Source of the DNA: an uncultured Alphaproteobacteria bacterium
Lineage (GTDB): Bacteria > Pseudomonadota > Alphaproteobacteria > RF32 > CAG-239
NCBI GenBank assembly: GCA_944390275.1
Contig: CALXPL010000001.1
Span: 310,001 to 374,000 of the forward strand
DNA length: 64,000 nt
Reading direction: 5' to 3'
Of the stretch, positions 56,944 through 64,000 are shown one piece after another (the first letter of the stretch is position 1; each line of letters starts with the position of its first letter). The notes below the pieces were generated by a model. The model was not told the origin of the DNA. It did not search any database and saw only the letters and a program-made list of their open reading frames with translations. Made by a program: the position numbers and the translations under genes.

Positions 56944-56984
56944 AGGGGTATAGCTCAGTTGGTAGAGCACCGGTCTCCAAAACC
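56942..56984 (+). repeat. attR: 43-bp repeat within intact tRNA-Trp
   Basis: Identical to 47261-47303; continues into the 3' half of the tRNA, so this junction rebuilds a complete gene. Confidence 0.93.
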
Positions 56985-57019
56985 GGGTGTCGTGAGTTCG
57001 AATCTTACTGCCCCTGCCA
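56944..57019 (+). tRNA. tRNA-Trp (anticodon CCA)
   Basis: 76 bases. Acceptor AGGGGTA pairs with TGCCCCT, D arm TAGCTCAGTTGGTAGAGCA, anticodon stem CCGGT/ACCGG with loop CTCCAAA (anticodon CCA), T arm with GAGTTCGAATC, encoded CCA at 57017-57019. Its 5' half derives from the element. Confidence 0.95.
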
Positions 57020-57029
57020 CTCAAGATGA

Positions 57030-57055
57030 AGACGCTTTAATGCGTCTTTTTTTAT
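57030..57055 (+). terminator. terminator after tRNA-Trp
   Basis: Six-base stem AGACGC/GCGTCT with a six-base loop, then a run of T. Confidence 0.8.
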
Positions 57056-57237
57056 TATAATTCAATAAGTTGGCTGAGTCCGTGTGAGATGTATCAAATG
57101 AGGCTGTTTCCCGCTTATTACACGGACTATCTAAAATGAAATTCTTTGTTTTATAAGTGGTTAATGTGATTCAATTTTATTGGGCAGATTCTAGAAACAA
57201 CTATGCTTGATAGATAGAAATTATACGATATTTGATA

Positions 57238-57768
57238 CTAATCTTCTTGAGAGCGATTCCAAAATTCTGATATCTTTTCAGCCATATCAACAAAGCATCT
57301 GTTATGGCAATACGCACAGGGACGATCAGCAGATTTAACTTTTGCACTAAAAACAACTTCTTTTGTTTCTAAATTGGCAATTTCAACTAAAATATCATAA
57401 AATTCAACATTTGGATTTGTAGGACAAACTCCATCATTAACTTTATTTATAACGGCATCTAATACATAAACACTATCATAGTTTGCAAAATTCGATATAT
57501 CAGTGTTCTTTTCATTGGAATTATATTGAGTTTCTTTGATATTTATTCCTTGGTTTGAAGCATATTTTAATATTTTTATACCTTTTTTTCTCAATTCTCC
57601 TCTAAGGCGTACAAAACCTGTTTTAACTCCCATACTATTAACGTCGTAAACTAATATTTTATTTTTAGCGCTAAAATCTGGTTCTTCTAAAATTATTTCA
57701 GAACTATATACACAGCAACTTGATAAAAATAGAAACAAAGACAATAACAAGTTATGAGAATATTTCAT
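57238..57768 (-). CDS. exported protein, possible lipoprotein
   Basis: 176 aa. Signal peptide (LLLSLFLFLSSCCVYS) with an LSSC lipobox-like site. The mature part is alpha/beta (KNKILVYDVNSMG, YDSVYVLDAVIN) with a late CAYCHNRC cysteine cluster. Family not recognised. Last gene of a leftward, loosely spaced set downstream of the island. Confidence 0.65.
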   Translation of the reverse strand: MKYSHNLLLSLFLFLSSCCVYSSEIILEEPDFSAKNKILVYDVNSMGVKTGFVRLRGELRKKGIKILKYASNQGINIKETQYNSNEKNTDISNFANYDSVYVLDAVINKVNDGVCPTNPNVEFYDILVEIANLETKEVVFSAKVKSADRPCAYCHNRCFVDMAEKISEFWNRSQED

Positions 57769-57914
57769 TGTAAATTTCCTTAGATAAAAATTTGTTTTAA
57801 GTTTATCTGATACATTAAAAAAAACAAGTGTTTTATAACAAATATAAGGAGAATTATCATAAAGAGTTTAGAATATAAATAATGCTTATTATTGTTTATA
57901 AAAATAAATCTTAT

Positions 57915-58436
57915 TTACACTATTTGCCATAAAATTAATTGAAAATATATGGCTAAAATTGTTGCAGAAATAAAGTCTAATGATTTAAATTTATTAAGAT
58001 ATTTTTGCGTAATAAAATTTTCTAATGAGTTTTGAGCCGCAGCTAATCCTTCATTAGAAAAAAAAGATTTGTTGTAGATTGATAGCATATTTTTAGCTAG
58101 AGGTTTTAATTGATTTATGGTTTCTTGGTCATAGAAAGTTGTTTCAAGAAAATTGTGAGAGTAGATAACGTCTTTTCCATAAGAAAAATCAGGTGCCTTT
58201 TTGTAGACTTCAATAAATAGATTTATGGGATAGTTTTTATATGTTCTTTTTAGTTCTTTGTAGCGTAAATGATTTAAAATTAAGCAAGGAATTCCAAAAA
58301 AGAAGAAAGGGTTGATGAATATACTAAAAAATGTTGCTTCTGTTCCAAAAATATAAACATATAGAAATATGGTAAGTATGTATACTGAAATCAAAAGAAC
58401 ATGTTTTGTACTTAGTTTTTCTAAAAAATTCTTCAT
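57915..58436 (-). CDS. hypothetical membrane protein
   Basis: 173 aa, unrecognised. Two N-terminal membrane helices (HVLLISVYILTIFLYVYIFG and FFSIFINPFFFFGIPCLIL), a cytosolic helical middle and a possible third helix at the C-terminus (FISATILAIYFQLILWQIV). Confidence 0.6.
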   Translation of the reverse strand: MKNFLEKLSTKHVLLISVYILTIFLYVYIFGTEATFFSIFINPFFFFGIPCLILNHLRYKELKRTYKNYPINLFIEVYKKAPDFSYGKDVIYSHNFLETTFYDQETINQLKPLAKNMLSIYNKSFFSNEGLAAAQNSLENFITQKYLNKFKSLDFISATILAIYFQLILWQIV

Positions 58437-58680
58437 TCCTTAGTTCTCAAAATAAAATACTAAACCATTAACAACAAACTTAATGTAACATATTTTTAGT
58501 GGAAGTCAAAAATTAAGTATAATAAAAAATATTTATTAAGATATTTGATTGTTAGGTATAGGTTCATTTTATTGAATTGTTTTTGATTTTTGGTTTGAGT
58601 ATCGTAACAAAAATAGTCCGTATATTGTCCTATATCCCCTGCTAACAAAAAAATGTCCGAAGAGGCGGCTTGGTTGGATA

Positions 58681-59385
58681 TTAAGGTATTGGAGTAGCTG
58701 TGCGATCTGGTCGGCAGGAAATGATTTTTAATTCATTATCTTGAAAAACTAATGCAACGCAGTCATCAATACTCCATCCTTTAATGTTTTTGTCTTTAAG
58801 TATATTATTTATTTTTTTCTTCTCTTTAGGTGTTAGGCAATTATAATGAGGTACGCCAAAACCTTTAATAAATGATAATCCAGAAATGATATCCAGTTGT
58901 TCTATATCATCAATATCATCTCCATTATCATAATATTCAAACCAACATATTGCTCCTGCTGATATCCCAGATAGAACAATTCCCTCATTGTAAGCCTCAA
59001 ATAAAAGCTTATCAACACCACGTTCTTTCCATATCTTTATCATTGTTGTGGTATCACCGCCGCCAACATATATAATATCGGATGAAAATATTTTGCGTTT
59101 TATTTCTTCAAAGGTAATATTTGTTCCTACCAGATTTAGCGGTTCTACATATGAACAGCCTAATCTATCTTTGAAATGTGTTGTTATTACATCAAGATAA
59201 CTAGCTTTATCATTTGAAGCCGTTCCGATAAAAAGCATTTTGGGATTCTTTTTACCTGATACTTCAACAATAAACTTATCTATTAAGGTCGTTTCTATTT
59301 CTGTTTGATAAGTCGTTCCATCAGGTAAAATTTTTATTCTGCCAATTTCGCCACCGCCTACTGCAACTATTGTTTTTTTATTCAT
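58681..59385 (-). CDS. pepE: peptidase E (S51 family)
   Basis: 234 aa. IVAVGGGEIG, YVGGGDTTTMIKIWKE, nucleophile Ser in GISAGAICWF, and the His in GFGVPHYN form the S51 set of aspartyl dipeptidase/cyanophycinase-type peptidases. The C-terminal GWSIDDCVALVF matches. Splits Asp-X dipeptides in relatives. A single gene; no operon partner. Confidence 0.88.
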   Translation of the reverse strand: MNKKTIVAVGGGEIGRIKILPDGTTYQTEIETTLIDKFIVEVSGKKNPKMLFIGTASNDKASYLDVITTHFKDRLGCSYVEPLNLVGTNITFEEIKRKIFSSDIIYVGGGDTTTMIKIWKERGVDKLLFEAYNEGIVLSGISAGAICWFEYYDNGDDIDDIEQLDIISGLSFIKGFGVPHYNCLTPKEKKKINNILKDKNIKGWSIDDCVALVFQDNELKIISCRPDRTATPIP

Positions 59386-59710
59386 TGTTTTTCTCTTTTT
59401 TTGTGTGTCATTATAAGTGGTTTTGGTAAAAAGTAAAGGATTTTATTATTGGTAACGGTTCGTATATTGTTCTGTAAGTCTTATTCATAGCAAAAGCGTC
59501 TTCTTTCGGGCGGATGTTTATATTTTAATTATTTAAGAAAGTTTATGGGAAGATAAGTTATTTCCAGTTTGGCTTAATATATCGGAAAGTTATATTTTGT
59601 GTACATTTATTTATCTAATTTTTCGTGTGATTATATAATTATTTATTTACATATCTGTTTTTTTGTGCTATATCTAATAGTGAAGTCTATTATATACGAG
59701 GAGAGATAAA
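59386..59710. other. AT-rich intergenic region
   Basis: 325 bases without a coding frame I trust. Apart from the promoter near its right end I see only AT-rich sequence. Confidence 0.6.
59646..59674 (+). promoter_or_regulatory. promoter of the 150-aa gene
   Basis: TTTACA, 17-base spacer, TATATC, 36 bases before the ATG, with GAGGAGAG as ribosome site. Confidence 0.65.
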
Positions 59711-60163
59711 ATGACGGACTATATTAAGTATTCAAATGACGAAGAACATGCTAATTTGTTTTTAAAAATCGAGAATGGCAAAGTTGTTGATTCAGCGAGA
59801 GATAAAGTTTATGCCGATAGGTATGGTCATAGTATTACCAGAAATTTGATTGGCATGAATATGGAAGATGTTGAGGAGATAATGAATTATGATGACAAAA
59901 TTTCTGCACCTCAAAAGATTAATATTAAAGAGTTTTTAATGGCAAAATCTAACTTCTTGAAAATTCAGGAAAAGGAACATCAAATTGAGGTTGAAAAAAC
60001 TAGTGCTGCTAGAATACATGATGCAGGTACAGATAAATTGGCTGAAAAAGAACAAAAATTAAAGCGCAAATTAAATCCTGATCGTTATGAAAGCAAAGAA
60101 GATTATGAAAAAGCTGTGGTTGACCGAAGAGTAAAAGCAGCAAAACAATATATGACTAGATAG
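59711..60163 (+). CDS. hypothetical hydrophilic protein
   Basis: 150 aa, unrecognised. Polar, strongly charged, with a likely coiled coil at residues 75-125 (FLKIQEKEHQIEVEKTSA, LAEKEQKLKRKLNP). Good promoter and ribosome site argue that it is real. No signal peptide. Confidence 0.6.
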   Translation: MTDYIKYSNDEEHANLFLKIENGKVVDSARDKVYADRYGHSITRNLIGMNMEDVEEIMNYDDKISAPQKINIKEFLMAKSNFLKIQEKEHQIEVEKTSAARIHDAGTDKLAEKEQKLKRKLNPDRYESKEDYEKAVVDRRVKAAKQYMTR

Positions 60164-60379
60164 TTTTTTGACTAACTTGTTGTAATATGATTATTTTATT
60201 TAATGTTTGTGGATTGTTTTATGAGTTTTGCTAACAAAGTACTGTCATTTCGGATGGTGTTTTATTGCCAATATTTTTGAAACAATGGATAATGGCAAAT
60301 TTGAGATGTGCTCGGCTAAAGTGCAATACAGAGGCAATGTTGTGGAAAGCAAATTTATCCTATTCGTGATATATTGCAA

Positions 60380-60562
60380 TTAGATAAAAAATGAAAGTAT
60401 TATTGTAAAGATAACCAATCCTAACAAGATAGACAGCACGGCTATTATAAGCTTTTTGAGCTGTTTCCAATTTTTTGGTATAATATCTATAATGGTGACT
60501 TGGTTGTCCGGTATATTAGTAATAGCTTCATAAATTTTTCTTATTTGTTTTAATATATTCAT
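60380..60562 (-). CDS. small single-helix membrane protein
   Basis: 60 aa: a polar N-terminal helix, then a C-terminal membrane helix (LIIAVLSILLGLVIFTIILSFFI). Only a weak AGAGAA ribosome site. Could be a tail-anchored small protein; could also be spurious. Confidence 0.45.
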   Translation of the reverse strand: MNILKQIRKIYEAITNIPDNQVTIIDIIPKNWKQLKKLIIAVLSILLGLVIFTIILSFFI

Positions 60563-60747
60563 TTTATTCTCTATTTAGTTTTAATTCCGTGATTTTACGA
60601 AATATAGTGATGTATGTTAAAGCATTAAAAAGTGTATCGTGTTTAGGGAAAAAGTAAATGATTTTTTGTGAAGTTTGTGAATTATCTTATCAGTTCTGAT
60701 ATTCAAGATGTGGGTATGTAACAAAAATGCTAGAAGATTGTTATAAA

Positions 60748-60776
60748 AAAGGAAGCCTTTTTCAGGCTTCCTTTTT
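60748..60776. terminator. bidirectional terminator
   Basis: Eleven-base stem AAAGGAAGCCT/AGGCTTCCTTT with five-base loop, A-run before and T-run after, directly after the 269-aa gene stop. Confidence 0.85.
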
Positions 60777-60777
60777 A

Positions 60778-61587
60778 TTATAAAATTTCTGTTATGGTAT
60801 TTTCATTTGACTGCTTTAAATTCATTTCACTAAAGCGTATGACAGATAGTTCTTGTTTAGAGCTTATCTTAAAAGCTATAAGCGGCGAAATAACCCCTCC
60901 AATCAAATGTCCTACTAAAAATTCTTCGTTTTTTTGCGGATTTTTTAGTTCTCCGGGAAAAATATGAGTGATATTTAACACATCATAAAAACGATGCAAA
61001 GCGCAAGGATAAATAACGTATTTTTTTCCGGTCTTTTGCGTCAAAAGCCATATAGGTTCATCATAGCTTGTTATTTTTAGTTCTATGTTTTTTACTCTGT
61101 TAATAACGTCTTTGCATGGAAAGTTATTTATTATATCCTTTGGAGTTAAAAACAGTACAGGACAGTCAATTTGATGTTCATCATAACAGCACATTCCTAA
61201 AAATTGAGGAAGGTAGATTTGTTCTTTCTTTTCAGAAATTGCAAATTTAGTTACAACTCTTTTACCTTTAATATCCCACTGATGAAAAAATGAAGTCCAA
61301 GCTCTGGATCCACTTTTTTTTATAAAGTCATTCATATCAACTCCATTGCTCATTTTGACGCTTTTGAGCGAACAAAATTCGTGATTAAATATTAAGTATT
61401 TTATATGGTCTTTACCTGATATTGTTATGGGAATAATCCATTGAGGGGCAATATTTGGAGAAGAGGCTTTTAATATAATGTCCTGTTCTCTACATAATTT
61501 GTAACTCAGGTTCTTTTCTTGGGAGCAAAGATAATTTACCAATGCTAAAATATCTTTGGCCTCGGTAATTATTTCTATTGTTTTCAT
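60778..61587 (-). CDS. hypothetical protein
   Basis: 269 aa, unrecognised. Soluble mixed alpha/beta protein without signal peptide; features include SGSRAWTSFFHQWDIKGKRV, QFLGMCCYDEHQIDCPVLFL and YPCALHRFYDVLNITHIFPG. Single leftward gene ended by a strong terminator. Confidence 0.6.
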   Translation of the reverse strand: MKTIEIITEAKDILALVNYLCSQEKNLSYKLCREQDIILKASSPNIAPQWIIPITISGKDHIKYLIFNHEFCSLKSVKMSNGVDMNDFIKKSGSRAWTSFFHQWDIKGKRVVTKFAISEKKEQIYLPQFLGMCCYDEHQIDCPVLFLTPKDIINNFPCKDVINRVKNIELKITSYDEPIWLLTQKTGKKYVIYPCALHRFYDVLNITHIFPGELKNPQKNEEFLVGHLIGGVISPLIAFKISSKQELSVIRFSEMNLKQSNENTITEIL

Positions 61588-61767
61588 AATCTAATATTTT
61601 AATAGTTAAACATAATTATTTTTTATTGTTTGGTTATGTTAAATAGTTCAATGCTTAATGTCAATATGTTGTATGAGAATGGAGTTTTTAAAAGTAAGTT
61701 TTGGTCGTTATAATCTTGCTTCAATAAATTCTTAAGATATTTCGCGATAAAATATAAAGGGAGAAAA

Positions 61768-61915
61768 ATGAAAGTGATTACAATTTGTGGATCTTTGAAG
61801 TTTGAAGATGACATAAAACCTTGTGCGGAAAATTTAACTTTACAAGGAAATTGTGTCCTATCTCTAAATTTATCCTGTTAATGTTGATTTTACAAGGTAT
61901 TGTTTGAAAGTGTAA
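61768..61915 (+). pseudogene. N-terminal remnant of a nucleoside deoxyribosyltransferase-like gene
   Basis: ATG at 61768 with AAAGGGAG upstream. 37 codons (MKVITICGSLKFEDDIKP...LTLQGNCVLSLNL) match the start of small nucleoside 2-deoxyribosyltransferase/DUF4406-like proteins (ITxCGSxKF ... LxxEGNxVL), then stop at 61879-61881. A shift of frame allows about 13 more codons (PVNVDFTRYC) to 61915. The rest of the domain is missing here; its C-terminal part lies at 63249-63358. Confidence 0.65.
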
Positions 61916-61927
61916 TCTATGTTGTTA

Positions 61928-61953
61928 AAAGCGCTCGAAAGGGCGGCTTTTTA
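61928..61953 (+). terminator. terminator after the N-terminal remnant
   Basis: Hairpin AAGCGCTC-GAAA-GGGCGGCTT with one bulge, followed by five T. Confidence 0.6.
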
Positions 61954-62180
61954 TAATTAAAGAATTTATATAAGTTTAGGGATGTAATTTTTATATGAAT
62001 TTTGTGTGTCGTTTTCAGTATTTTGCTATTTATGTGGCTGTAGCGGAAAGTGTTTTTTCTTTTTATTAATCCTGTTTCCTTAATTGTGTTCATATTAAAA
62101 TTTTGTTGAATTTTTCATTTAAATATGTCATATAAAATATATTATTTGCAAAATTTTACTTTTTTATTAAGGAGGAAATT

Positions 62181-63177
62181 ATGACTAAGTTAACAAATCA
62201 GGAAATAGAAGAGGAAATTAATCTGAATGACGGTAATGATGAATTTATTGAAGATTTATTTAGTTATTCTAATGTAAACCCTAATTCAAGAAAAACAAAA
62301 GATAGTTTTTATCGTAAAGATGATGGAGTTAATGAATTTGTTGCAAAAAACTGTTTCGAAAATAGAAGGTTTGCCTATTGCTGAAAATGTTAAGAGGAAA
62401 CTTTTGGTTACGTCAAAATGTGATATGAAGACAGGGCACATAAATGATTTTTTGTATGAATTATCTGATAATAAAGCTAGGCTTTTGGCTCAAGGAGATT
62501 CAATTGCTTTAAAAGATGATCTTGTTGTGGTGAGTGGCAATTTGTATAGGTTGGGTGAACACAATAAGATGTCTTATATAACATCTAAGGTCAGTGAACT
62601 TTTAGGAAAAGGTTATTTTAGTATGTATCCGAAACGTTATAAAGATACATCAGGAAATGTACGCTTTGATCCACCTTTTTTATGTCATACCGAAGGGGGA
62701 AAATATAAAAGATTAGTTTCAGTTTCTCCTCATTCAGGAGATTGTCTTGGAGTTATAAATGACAATGTTGTTAAATTTGTGGATACTTGGATGAATGGTT
62801 TTGATGCAGATGTTTCTATTTATGAAATAGAGTTTAATGATAAGAAAACATCAATGAAGACTATTTATCATAGCAACAAAATGTTATATGATTATGATAT
62901 GGCTGAAAGATATTGGAACTATGCGGGGCTTCCTTATTATTTTTCTAAAGATAATCCAAGGTATGGTTCTTATAGCAAGGATGAAGATGTCAAGATTATT
63001 CCAGAATTTGAAATTGAGCACTCTCCTCGTGAGGATGAATACAAGAAGAATAAACAAATAATATTAGATCAACACTTCGCTGTTCGACATAAAGCCATGA
63101 TGAAAAATTTGCCTCATGAAAAAACGACTTTTATTGCCGATGCTGCTTTTTCTAAGATTGGCAAAGGTTATGATTGA
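62181..63177 (+). pseudogene. unknown gene interrupted by a frameshift
   Basis: Starts with a strong AAGGAGG site and ATG at 62181 and runs 67 codons to a stop at 62384. A second frame, open from 62320 to 63177 (285 codons), continues in the +1 frame. Removing one A from the six-A run at 62345-62350 joins them as ...NEFVAKTVSKIEGLP..., giving a protein of about 330 aa. Soluble, no recognised family; KRYKDTSGNVRFDPPF and LVSVSPHSGDCLGVINDNVV stand out. It could be a true mutation, an assembly error, or an independently translated second frame. Confidence 0.6.
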
Positions 63178-63220
63178 TAATTAAATTTTAATTTGAAGGT
63201 TTATTTTTATAGAAATGGGT

Positions 63221-63247
63221 AAAAAGTCGCTTAAATGCGGCTTTTTT
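63221..63247 (+). terminator. terminator after the frameshifted gene
   Basis: Stem AGTCGC/GCGGCT with six-base loop, A-run before and six T after. Confidence 0.75.
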
Positions 63248-63248
63248 A

Positions 63249-63358
63249 GCGGATACTGTTTTTGTTGTTAATAAAAATGCTATGCCGGCGACAGTACTCA
63301 AAAAGAAATTGATTATGCTAAGGCTCTTGGAAAAGAAATAATTTTTTGGGAAATTTGA
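63249..63358 (+). pseudogene. C-terminal remnant of the same deoxyribosyltransferase-like gene
   Basis: Reads ADTVFVVNKN, then after a one-base deletion YAGDSTQKEIDYAKALGKEI and a stop at 63356-63358. This is the conserved end of the family whose beginning lies at 61768 (…ADxxFVINxxGYxGDSTxxEIxYAxxLGK). The intervening middle (~50 residues) is absent and 1.3 kb of other sequence takes its place. Confidence 0.7.
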
Positions 63359-63404
63359 AATACTTATTTGAATGTATTATTTGGGTAATGTGAAAATATA
63401 GTTA

Positions 63405-63433
63405 TTGACATATGAAAAATAATTTAATATGTT
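63405..63433 (+). promoter_or_regulatory. secE-nusG promoter
   Basis: TTGACA, 17-base spacer, TATGTT; about 110 bases of leader follow before secE. The stretch 63359-63550 contains nothing else I can support. Confidence 0.75.
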
Positions 63434-63550
63434 GGCAACATTGAGTTTGAGTACATTTCCTCTCTCTCTTAAAATGAGATGGAAAAATGTATTCTGTCTT
63501 TTTGTATGAAAAGAAGTTGTGTAAATTTATTTTTTTTATGGATAGGATCC

Positions 63551-63748
63551 ATGGCAAAAGTTAGTCCAATACAGTTTTTTAGGCAAGTTAAGCAAGAAGT
63601 TAAAAAAGTTACTTGGCCGACAAGAAAAGAAGTTATGCAAACATCTATAATGGTTATTATTTTGGTGGCTATTGCGGCTACTTTCTTTTTCTTTGTTGAT
63701 CAAATTATTGGATGGTTGATGAAGTTAATTTTGGGTCTGGGAGTTTAG
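63551..63748 (+). CDS. secE: preprotein translocase subunit SecE
   Basis: 65 aa from the ATG at 63551 (MAKVSPIQFF), usual for single-helix alphaproteobacterial SecE. FFRQVKQEVKKVTWPTRKEV is the amphipathic SecE motif, followed by one membrane helix. The longer open frame from 63479 is not family-like. nusG follows at once. Confidence 0.95.
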   Translation: MAKVSPIQFFRQVKQEVKKVTWPTRKEVMQTSIMVIILVAIAATFFFFVDQIIGWLMKLILGLGV

Positions 63749-63752
63749 TTTT

Positions 63753-64000
63753 ATGGATGCTCGCTGGTATGTGATTAATGTTTACTCTGGTTCGGAGAAA
63801 AAAGTTGCCGAATCGATTAGAGAGCAAGCAATCTTGAAAAAAATGGAAGACAAGATTTTAGAAGTTTTGGTTCCGACTGAAGAAGTTGTTGAATTGAAAA
63901 AAGGTGCTAAGGTTAATTCGGAACGTAAGTTCTTTCCGGGGTATGTCTTAGTTAAAATGGTTATGTCTGATGAATGTTGGCATGTTGTTCGCAACACGCC
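63753..64000 (+). CDS. nusG: transcription termination/antitermination factor NusG, 3' partial
   Basis: Starts at the ATG at 63753, four bases after secE, and runs off the window with 82 codons. ARWYVINVYSGSEKKVAESI, VLVPTEEVVELKKG and KFFPGYVLVKM are the NusG N-terminal (NGN) domain. secE-nusG adjacency is standard. Confidence 0.96.
   Translation, partial: MDARWYVINVYSGSEKKVAESIREQAILKKMEDKILEVLVPTEEVVELKKGAKVNSERKFFPGYVLVKMVMSDECWHVVRNT

Larger units (their letters stand above)
47261..56984. mobile_element. integrative element in tRNA-Trp (satellite-like, with defence cargo)
   Basis: A 43-bp perfect repeat marks both ends: 47261-47303 and 56942-56984, 9,681 bp apart. The repeat is the 5' half of tRNA-Trp up to the anticodon stem. 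Just inside the left end is a tyrosine integrase; inside the element are a primase-polymerase/DUF3987 replication protein, an XRE regulator, a nuclease pair and an ABC-3C-like operon. No capsid, portal, tail, relaxase or conjugation gene is present, so it fits a phage satellite or integrative plasmid-like element better than a prophage or ICE. Confidence 0.9.

Noticed and set aside
61623..61814. 63-codon minus-strand open frame
   Set aside because: No ribosome site, and it overlaps the recognisable plus-strand deoxyribosyltransferase-like remnant.
62341..62365. Programmed -1 frameshift at A-AAA-AAC
   Set aside because: The heptamer is in the right phase, but the -1 frame reaches TAG after four codons. 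The long downstream frame is +1, so -1 slippage cannot join them.

Overview
The window looks like chromosome of an AT-rich alphaproteobacterium, probably an uncultured host- or gut-associated lineage. The lineage is an inference from gene content: an ATP12-type F1-ATPase chaperone, DUF2336, DUF2333 and DUF3108 proteins, a complete mreBCD-PBP2-rodA cluster, the rpmH-rnpA-yidD-yidC-engB block, murJ and a Gram-negative porin-like barrel. Most intergenic gaps are short, genes often overlap by a few bases, and many promoters fit a TTGACA-N17-TATAAT pattern.

Layout. 1-10.2 kb: a rightward run with a SPOR-domain protein (5' cut off), a pentapeptide-repeat protein, a VirD4/TraG-like coupling ATPase, rarA, an RluC-like pseudouridine synthase, an AsmA protein, a shortened ATP12 chaperone and acylphosphatase, closed by a strong terminator. 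10.2-13.1 kb: leftward unknown gene, U32 (TrhP-like) protein and DUF3108 protein. 13.2-20.6 kb: ddl, miaA and the cell-shape cluster mreB-mreC-mreD-mrdA-rodA. 20.6-29.4 kb: leftward lysine-rich unknown, gloB, HD-GYP protein, DUF2336, Bax-like protein, Nfu scaffold, DUF2333 and murJ. 29.5-38.6 kb: a small monocistronic gene, then leftward engB, yidC, yidD, rnpA, rpmH, a Bax-inhibitor-1 family protein, a YgjP-like protease, two tandem YcgN-like proteins, a cysteine-rich protein (rightward), dnaB and rpmB. 38.8-47.1 kb: tRNA-Arg, YqaA, porin-like protein, DUF805, MATE transporter, an LtaS-like transferase and a divergent membrane pyrophosphatase.

47.26-56.98 kb is an integrated element of about 9.7 kb in tRNA-Trp. 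A 43-bp copy of the 5' half of the tRNA lies at its left end and the intact tRNA-Trp at its right end. It carries a tyrosine integrase, a small basic protein, a primase-polymerase/DUF3987 replication protein and no recognisable virion genes, so it resembles a phage satellite or small integrative element. Its cargo is (i) a PD-(D/E)XK nuclease with an 84-aa partner, divergent from an XRE repressor across two matching palindromes, and (ii) a four-gene operon I interpret as an ABC-three-component (ABC-3C) type conflict system: a 57-aa peptide gene, an effector/CTD-like protein, a middle-component-like protein and a coiled-coil ABC ATPase with cysteine pairs. The 57-aa gene and the effector-like gene share almost the same N-terminal motif, and the peptide ends in a hydrophobic, cationic tail. 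This is the best candidate for something undescribed.

57.0-63.4 kb, between tRNA-Trp and secE-nusG, is a second variable stretch: a possible lipoprotein, small membrane proteins, peptidase E, unknown genes, a gene broken by a frameshift at a run of six A, and two separated remnants of one nucleoside-deoxyribosyltransferase-like gene. The window ends in secE and the start of nusG.
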